Shown: positions 32,416 through 37,510 of the stretch, piece after piece | Numbering within the stretch: the stretch's first letter is position 1 | Layout of the letters: each line of letters begins with the position of its first letter | Assembly (NCBI GenBank): GCA_017617355.1 | Contig: JAFZWI010000015.1 | Span: 1 to 37,510 of the forward strand | Length of the DNA: 37,510 nucleotides | Direction: 5' to 3' | Source of the DNA: Salinivirgaceae bacterium | GTDB lineage: Bacteria > Bacteroidota > Bacteroidia > Bacteroidales > SZUA-534 | Notes under the pieces: generated by a model | Told to the model about the DNA's origin: nothing | Databases searched by the model: none | Seen by the model: only the letters and a program-made list of their open reading frames with translations | Translations under genes and position numbers: made by a program

Positions 32416-35400
32416 ATGAAAAACATACTCTCAAAAGCGTTTATGGCCGTTTGTTTGACGGCAATGACATTTGCTGCGGTTGCGCAGAATTCATTCAATT
32501 ATCAGGCAGTAATCCGTGACGGCGGAAAAGTTCTCGAAAACAAAGCGGTGAGTCTGAGACTCAGCGTCATGTCAGATGACAGTGTTTGTTATCAGGAGAA
32601 GCATTCCGTAACCTCCAACGCCTACGGCAACGTGAGCTTGAATGTTGGAGAGGGAACCCCTCTTACTGGCAGCTTTGCGGCTATTCCGTGGGGGACAATG
32701 CAGGTGATGTTGCAGGTTGAGGTCAGCACTGATGGCTCCGATAATTATACCAATATGGGTTCAATGCAGATTATGCCGGTGCCCTATGCCCTGTATGCGG
32801 CACACACATCTGTCATTCAACCGGCTGTGGCTTCCGATGAACCGATTTTTGAAGTGCGCGACAGCGAGGGCAATTTGATGTTCGCCGTATATGAGACTGG
32901 CGTTAAGGTGTTTGTTGACCAGGAAGGCTCTAAAGCCGCAAAAAGCAAATTCGCGGTGGCCGGCTTATCGGCGGAAAAAGGGGAGCAGAGCCTTCTGACT
33001 ATAAATGCCGACGGCACAACTGTTTATGTTGATGACAATTCAAAGGCGGCAAAAAGCAAATTTGCAGTAGCGGGTCAATCAGCAGACAAGACTAACTATA
33101 ATTTGCTGACCATTGACGGTTCAGGTTCAACTGTTTACGTCGGTGGTGAAGGCAAAGCTGCAAAGAGCAAGTTTGCGGTGGCAGGCTATAGCGCTAACAA
33201 AGCCGCAGAAAACAACTACTCAATCGATGGCGACGGCTCAACTGTTTATGTCGATTTCACGGATAATTCAAAAGGTGCAGCCGACGTGCTAAGTATTGAT
33301 GGCAGCCAGGCAACATTCTATGTTGATGACACAAAAGAGGGTAAAGCAGCAAAGAGTCGTTTTGCGGTGGCGGGCCTTTCTGCCGACAAGTCAGTTGATA
33401 CGGCGTTTGTAATCGATGCTGCCGGCGCACTTATATATATAGATGACATTGAGGATGCCTACAAAATCGAAAAAAGCACATTTACTGTAGTTGGCAGTTC
33501 GGGCGTAACAAATAATTACAACGACAAATTCTTCACAATCAACCGCGATAGCACCCGTATCTATATCAACGACAAACCTGACAACACAGGCACGGTTACC
33601 ACACCAAGCCTTGCTTCGGCTTTCTCTGTTGCAAGTATGACGCAAAATCGGGATTTGTTAAAAGTTAGCAAAGACAGTGCTGTGGTTAGAACAGGAGTTT
33701 ATGTAGCAGAGGAGGTGCAGAGCACTGAGGGCGGAGTTGAAAAACTTATTGATGACAGCAAGGCAAGCAAATATTATTCGACAGGTAAAATCAATCTGTT
33801 CGTTGAAAAAATGGAGGGTTTTGAAACTATAAACTCAGGTTTCGCACAAATTACCTATACATATTATCATAGCAATGCCGGTGAGTATCTTTATTTGGAT
33901 AACAATTGGGCTGATTATCATGAATATCGGAATTATTGGCTTGTTAACGGGAAAATATATAAGGACACAACATTCATGCTTTCAGCAGACAGGATGCTTA
34001 TGCCTTTTTATGAGAGCGGCATGATGGATGATGAGAAAGAAGAAGACTTTACTCCAGCCGATTGGAATGGCGAAAATCTGCTTGTGATACTTGAGAGTAA
34101 AATGAAAGAGTCAGGGTATAATGCTTTGAATTTTGAAGGTGTTAACCATTATTATAAAGAGGAAGACAATGAGGAGGTTATGCTTGCAAAGCGAAATGTT
34201 GTAACATCGCTGTCCGATGCCGGGGTATTTACCGACAATCTTACTGTTTTCAAAACCTTGCTTAATCCCCTCTACACAATATCGAGCAACGAGTGCAACC
34301 TTCTTGAAGACCGCATTACGGAGCTGATGTGGAGCAGTTGGAATATTGATGAAGATGGCAGCTATGGCTACATTCTGATTGATGACGAAGTAGAAGAGGG
34401 GTATATCATAGAAAAAGAAAAATTGCAACACCGCATCGACACAACACCCCAAACGGAGTCAGAAATTTATGCCAATGACCAATCCTTGTTGTGTAAACAT
34501 ACTCTTGCCGAAATAGAATCGAAGTTAAGTGCCATAAATGATAGATATAGCGTTAAGGTTGCTGTCTCCGACAAAAATAACGGAACTGTAACCGTTAAAT
34601 ATGGCAAAAACACCAAGACCAATACCTCAGTAAGCATAACACGCTCGTATTGCCAAAATATAACATTGGAGGTTGCAACTAATACTTCCAATAATTACAT
34701 ATTCACCGGCTGGAGCGATGGAAATAAGGAAAATCCGCGCAATATGTTTGTTATGCGCGACATAAACCTCACAGCCAACATAGCCAAAGGTTATTTGGTT
34801 GATATTCAATCTGCGCCGTATGGGCATGTGGTAATCAGATGTAACGGCGAAGAAGAAACGTGCAATGGTGGTAGCAACATTGAAAAGATGTATTTGGAAG
34901 GCGAAACCATAACATTAACTGCTGTGCCTGAAGGTGATGACTGTGTCTTTACTGGTTGGAGCGATATTAAGCAATATCGCAGTCCCATAGTCAGTACAGA
35001 ACCCACATATAATGTTACGGTATCAGATGAGTTGTCTTTAAAAGCTGTATTCACAAAGAGCTTTACAGCTACTAATGCCGAAGAACTTAATGCGGCAATT
35101 AACTCAATGTACGATGGTGGCACATATAACATATATATTGATTCTGATGAGAAAATAATTGGATATTTTGGGTTTACAGGTGTTAAAGAAGTAAACATTA
35201 TAGGTGTAAGCGATAATGTTGTGCTTGGATGTTCCGAATATTCATCAGTTATCGGAGCCAAAGGTCCCGATATTACAATTAGAAACTTGACGATCGATGG
35301 TCTTTATGGACAAAATGATAAAGGATCGGCTGGTATTATGGTGAATGCAGGAAGTACACGCGAGATAACATTAGACAATGTTAAGATAAAAAACTTTGAG

Positions 35401-37134
35401 TCGGGTGTTGAGTTCGTTTCTTCGGGGTGGATTTATATCAATAATGAAACTGAAATTACCAATAACGAATGTGGCATTTTTATGAATGACAGAAATAATA
35501 TTTTTGTTACAGTAAATGGAGGAACTGTAGCTGATAATTCAATAACGGATATCTATTATTCAAGTAGGATTAGTCCTCACGATAACCGTGTTGATGAAAA
35601 TACACGTCTTTATATTTATGATGATTCTCATGTCGGCACTGTTACTATGGCTAAATCAAGCAGCTATCCAAACTATTTGCAGGCAATTCTTATTAAGCAT
35701 CTTACTTATCACACAGCCGACAATCCTATCATAGTAAAATTTCAAACATATAAATATGTGTCGGGTTCGGGATATGGATATTATGATGATGATATTACTT
35801 ATGTCGGGAATCAATTGCTTGAACCAGTTGGCAGCATAGAAAATCTTGCCGAAGAAACAAAGAAATTTAAACTTGCCAATGAGGACTATATTATTGATGA
35901 AAGTGGATATATAAGGGAAAAGCCGGTTACAAGTGTTGCAGAGCTTATAGGCAAAAGCGCGCCAAGTGCGAGCCGATGCCCCGAACTTACTATTTCAACG
36001 GAAGAGGAGCTTATACAGCTTGCAACTTGGGTGAACAATGCCGATAAAAACACAGACAAAGTACTGAAAGACATTACTTTTAAGTTGACTGCGGATATAA
36101 CGCTGACAGATGCATTTACGGCACCAATAGGAAAGGGCTTTGGTGATTATGATGACTCTGAAGAACCAGACAAACATAGAGCATTCTGGGCCACATTCGA
36201 TGGCGATGGTCATACTATATCAAACTTAAATACAAATAATTACCCATCAGGAACAACTATTTATCCAGCTTTGTTTGGAAATATTGCCGGCATAGTTAAG
36301 AATCTTAAAGTAGGAGGCTTTTCAACTTGCGGTGGAATCGCAGGTTGTGTGTGCGGTAATGGTCTTATAGAATATTGTGAGAATATGGTGGAAATAAATG
36401 GTACCAATGACGCAGGAGGAATTGTGGCAAATACGCGTAGTGGTTCAATTCGGCATTGTGTTAATAGTGGTAAGATAACATCTACCGGAGACAATGTCGG
36501 CGGTATAGTTGGTGATTGTAGTCAGTCCGGTCTTGTAATAGATGATTGCGTTAATAATGGCGAGGTAAATGGACATCGAAAAGTAGGGGGAATCGTTGGC
36601 CAATTTTTTGGCGGAACTGCTACTAATTGTGCCAATATGAATAATGTCACAGGAACAGGTGAAAATGTTGGCGGTATTGCTGGATTAACATATTATTACA
36701 TTGACGGTGAAGGTATCAATAACTGCTATAATATGGGAAATATAACAGGATCTGGAGCAGTTGGCGGCATTTTAGGTGTGGGTAATTTAGCAGCTAACGT
36801 TACAGTTATGAATTGCTACAATATGGGCAGTGTCAGCGCTTCTAGCACGTATGGTGCTGCGGGATGTATTGTAGGTTCGATTAATAAACCAGCTGGCGAC
36901 AATGGTGTATTAACAATCAGAAACGATTTTTACCTTGAAAATACAACTGTAACTATTGGCATTGGCGGCACAGTACCCAGCGGTGTAACGCAGCCAAACT
37001 CGTTCTCCACAAACAGTCTTGGAACATTGCTAATCAATTTGAACAATTGGGTTAATCAGAACAATGGTTTAGGAAACAAATACAAGTCTTGGGAAGCAGA
37101 TAAGAATGGCTATCCAGTTTTTGTTGCAGAATAA
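32416..37134 (+). CDS. Large secreted mosaic protein: NYQAVIRD domain, KAAKSKFAVAG repeats, Flg_new_2, beta-helix, GLUG repeats
   Basis: The 1572-residue product has a signal peptide 1-24 (ends AAVAQ). Residues 25-136 form the NYQAVIRD...PYALYA domain common at the N terminus of Bacteroidota secreted proteins. From about 173 to 411 run KAAKSKFAVAG-S--K repeats (37-residue period at first), each ending in D-STVYVDD or DSTRIYIND. Residues 411-700 are unassigned, rich in D, E, Y and N. Two Flg_new_2-like units follow about 710-881 (FTGWSDGNKENPR, FTGWSDIK). A pectate-lyase-like beta-helix is likely at about 885-1060 (ITIRNLTIDGL, ITLDNVKIKNF). GLUG-type repeats (GGIVG-...-C-N-G-V-G) occupy about 1305-1500. 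The end, GYPVFVAE, has no T9SS sorting tail, unlike the two giants. The function may be adhesive; no catalytic residues can be named. Confidence 0.83.
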   Translation: MKNILSKAFMAVCLTAMTFAAVAQNSFNYQAVIRDGGKVLENKAVSLRLSVMSDDSVCYQEKHSVTSNAYGNVSLNVGEGTPLTGSFAAIPWGTMQVMLQVEVSTDGSDNYTNMGSMQIMPVPYALYAAHTSVIQPAVASDEPIFEVRDSEGNLMFAVYETGVKVFVDQEGSKAAKSKFAVAGLSAEKGEQSLLTINADGTTVYVDDNSKAAKSKFAVAGQSADKTNYNLLTIDGSGSTVYVGGEGKAAKSKFAVAGYSANKAAENNYSIDGDGSTVYVDFTDNSKGAADVLSIDGSQATFYVDDTKEGKAAKSRFAVAGLSADKSVDTAFVIDAAGALIYIDDIEDAYKIEKSTFTVVGSSGVTNNYNDKFFTINRDSTRIYINDKPDNTGTVTTPSLASAFSVASMTQNRDLLKVSKDSAVVRTGVYVAEEVQSTEGGVEKLIDDSKASKYYSTGKINLFVEKMEGFETINSGFAQITYTYYHSNAGEYLYLDNNWADYHEYRNYWLVNGKIYKDTTFMLSADRMLMPFYESGMMDDEKEEDFTPADWNGENLLVILESKMKESGYNALNFEGVNHYYKEEDNEEVMLAKRNVVTSLSDAGVFTDNLTVFKTLLNPLYTISSNECNLLEDRITELMWSSWNIDEDGSYGYILIDDEVEEGYIIEKEKLQHRIDTTPQTESEIYANDQSLLCKHTLAEIESKLSAINDRYSVKVAVSDKNNGTVTVKYGKNTKTNTSVSITRSYCQNITLEVATNTSNNYIFTGWSDGNKENPRNMFVMRDINLTANIAKGYLVDIQSAPYGHVVIRCNGEEETCNGGSNIEKMYLEGETITLTAVPEGDDCVFTGWSDIKQYRSPIVSTEPTYNVTVSDELSLKAVFTKSFTATNAEELNAAINSMYDGGTYNIYIDSDEKIIGYFGFTGVKEVNIIGVSDNVVLGCSEYSSVIGAKGPDITIRNLTIDGLYGQNDKGSAGIMVNAGSTREITLDNVKIKNFESGVEFVSSGWIYINNETEITNNECGIFMNDRNNIFVTVNGGTVADNSITDIYYSSRISPHDNRVDENTRLYIYDDSHVGTVTMAKSSSYPNYLQAILIKHLTYHTADNPIIVKFQTYKYVSGSGYGYYDDDITYVGNQLLEPVGSIENLAEETKKFKLANEDYIIDESGYIREKPVTSVAELIGKSAPSASRCPELTISTEEELIQLATWVNNADKNTDKVLKDITFKLTADITLTDAFTAPIGKGFGDYDDSEEPDKHRAFWATFDGDGHTISNLNTNNYPSGTTIYPALFGNIAGIVKNLKVGGFSTCGGIAGCVCGNGLIEYCENMVEINGTNDAGGIVANTRSGSIRHCVNSGKITSTGDNVGGIVGDCSQSGLVIDDCVNNGEVNGHRKVGGIVGQFFGGTATNCANMNNVTGTGENVGGIAGLTYYYIDGEGINNCYNMGNITGSGAVGGILGVGNLAANVTVMNCYNMGSVSASSTYGAAGCIVGSINKPAGDNGVLTIRNDFYLENTTVTIGIGGTVPSGVTQPNSFSTNSLGTLLINLNNWVNQNNGLGNKYKSWEADKNGYPVFVAE
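32932..33480 (+). repeat. KAAKSKFAVAG tandem repeats in the mosaic protein
   Basis: Near-identical KAAKSKFAVAG or KAAKSRFAVAG motifs begin at 32932, 33043, 33154 and 33343, with spacings of 111, 111 and 189 bp. A degenerate copy (IEKSTFTVVG) follows near 33470 and another (LASAFSVAS) near 33610. Confidence 0.85.
36331..36880 (+). repeat. GLUG-type repeats near the C terminus of the mosaic protein
   Basis: There are about six glycine-rich units of the form GGIxG, a short linker, C-N-G or C-NMG, then a turn: GGIAGCVCG, GGIVANTRSG, GGIVGDCSQSG, GGIVGQFFGG, GGIAGLTYY, GGILGVGN. This pattern matches the GLUG motif of surface proteins. Confidence 0.75.
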
Positions 37135-37164
37135 AGCATAATCTTTAAAAGCTAATCATAATCC

Positions 37165-37203
37165 TCCGCCATAGCCAACATATATGCTATGGCGGATTTT
37201 TTT
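37165..37203 (+). terminator. Strong Rho-independent terminator after the mosaic-protein gene
   Basis: TCCGCCATAGC (37165-37175) pairs perfectly with GCTATGGCGGA (37186-37196) across a 10-base loop, followed by seven Ts. Confidence 0.93.
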
Positions 37204-37510
37204 GCACTCAAACACATCGGATTTCACATTTGTACAAGACATTTGCGTCTTGATATTATAAGAAAAGCAACTTTTTCCGTGCCTTTCATTGGCTTTGTTT
37301 TGCATCTCTATCTTGATTTTCAACACCTTATTTTCTTGATTAAAATTATTTTCAAAAAACCTGCATTGTCCTCTTGCGGGAAATGAAACTTTCTCTACTT
37401 TTGCACCCGCTTTCCGAGAGGGAGCTGGTTCTTGAGAGCGGGCGGGCTGAGGATGTGAGGAGAGAGGGAGAGGGGATGCGAACAGCGTCCGTTTGAAAAA
37501 ATAGTGAAAA
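37204..37510 (+). other. Gene-free right edge, possible rRNA operon leader
   Basis: No credible coding sequence is visible. Apart from the promoter described separately, CCCGCT (37406-37411) can pair with AGCGGG (37437-37442) just after the promoter, followed by a purine-rich stretch. This non-coding, GC-shifted leader is compatible with the region upstream of a 16S rRNA gene, but the window stops before any recognisable rRNA sequence. Confidence 0.4.
37374..37403 (+). promoter_or_regulatory. Near-consensus Bacteroidota promoter reading out of the window
   Basis: TTG (37374-37376), exactly 19 bases, then TACTTTTG (37396-37403), a full match to the -7 element TAnnTTTG. It is the best promoter in the window and drives transcription past the right edge. 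Confidence 0.7.

Noticed and set aside
37189..37386. 65-aa open frame at the right edge (plus strand)
   Set aside because: It starts inside the right arm of a strong terminator, runs into the promoter region and has no recognisable domain or leader.

Overview
The window looks like a chromosomal segment of a Bacteroidales-type member of the Bacteroidota, probably from a gut or other anaerobic lineage. The evidence is as follows: three proteins end in type-A T9SS (Por secretion) C-terminal sorting domains; BspA-like leucine-rich repeats and Listeria/Bacteroides (Flg_new, InlB B-type) repeats are abundant; there is a lipoprotein with an acidic stretch directly after its cysteine; several intergenic regions carry the Bacteroidota -7 element TAnnTTTG; and Shine-Dalgarno sequences are mostly absent. 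No tRNA, CRISPR array, transposase or phage gene was seen.

Layout. 33-1229 (-) encodes a STAS domain fused to a kinase/phosphotransferase-like domain. 1334-10133 (-) is a two-gene unit: a 2630-aa secreted repeat protein followed 25 bp later by an outer-membrane beta-barrel. After a 294-bp divergent intergenic region come, on the plus strand, a tandem-domain PAP2 phosphatase (10428-11804), a T9SS-sorted beta-repeat protein (11870-13111), a surface-type lipoprotein (13240-14661), and a TPR/transmembrane/SpoIIE phosphatase (14797-17028). Next is an apparent operon of two acyl-CoA dehydratase activase-type proteins and a TetR regulator (17233-22267). Then a second two-gene unit (22532-30814) holds a 2440-aa secreted repeat protein and a barrel paralogous to the first. 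Enolase (30918-32225, -) follows. A 1572-aa secreted mosaic protein (32416-37134, +) comes next, and the right edge carries a near-consensus promoter resembling those in front of rRNA operons.

How it fits together. The most notable feature is the duplicated giant-protein/barrel cassette, present once on each strand about 12.4 kb apart. The two giants differ in their repeat arrays but share an N-terminal leucine-rich region, a C-terminal Ig-like module and a T9SS tail, and each is followed immediately by the same kind of barrel. This recalls the established SprB-SprF arrangement in flavobacteria, where a giant adhesin is paired with a dedicated outer-membrane partner. Here, however, the tail looks type A and the barrel is not recognisably PorP/SprF, so a shared function is inference. 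The remaining genes are a mixture of envelope proteins, possible partner-switching signalling parts, anaerobic CoA-radical chemistry and housekeeping.

All family assignments come from reading motifs by eye. No database search was run.
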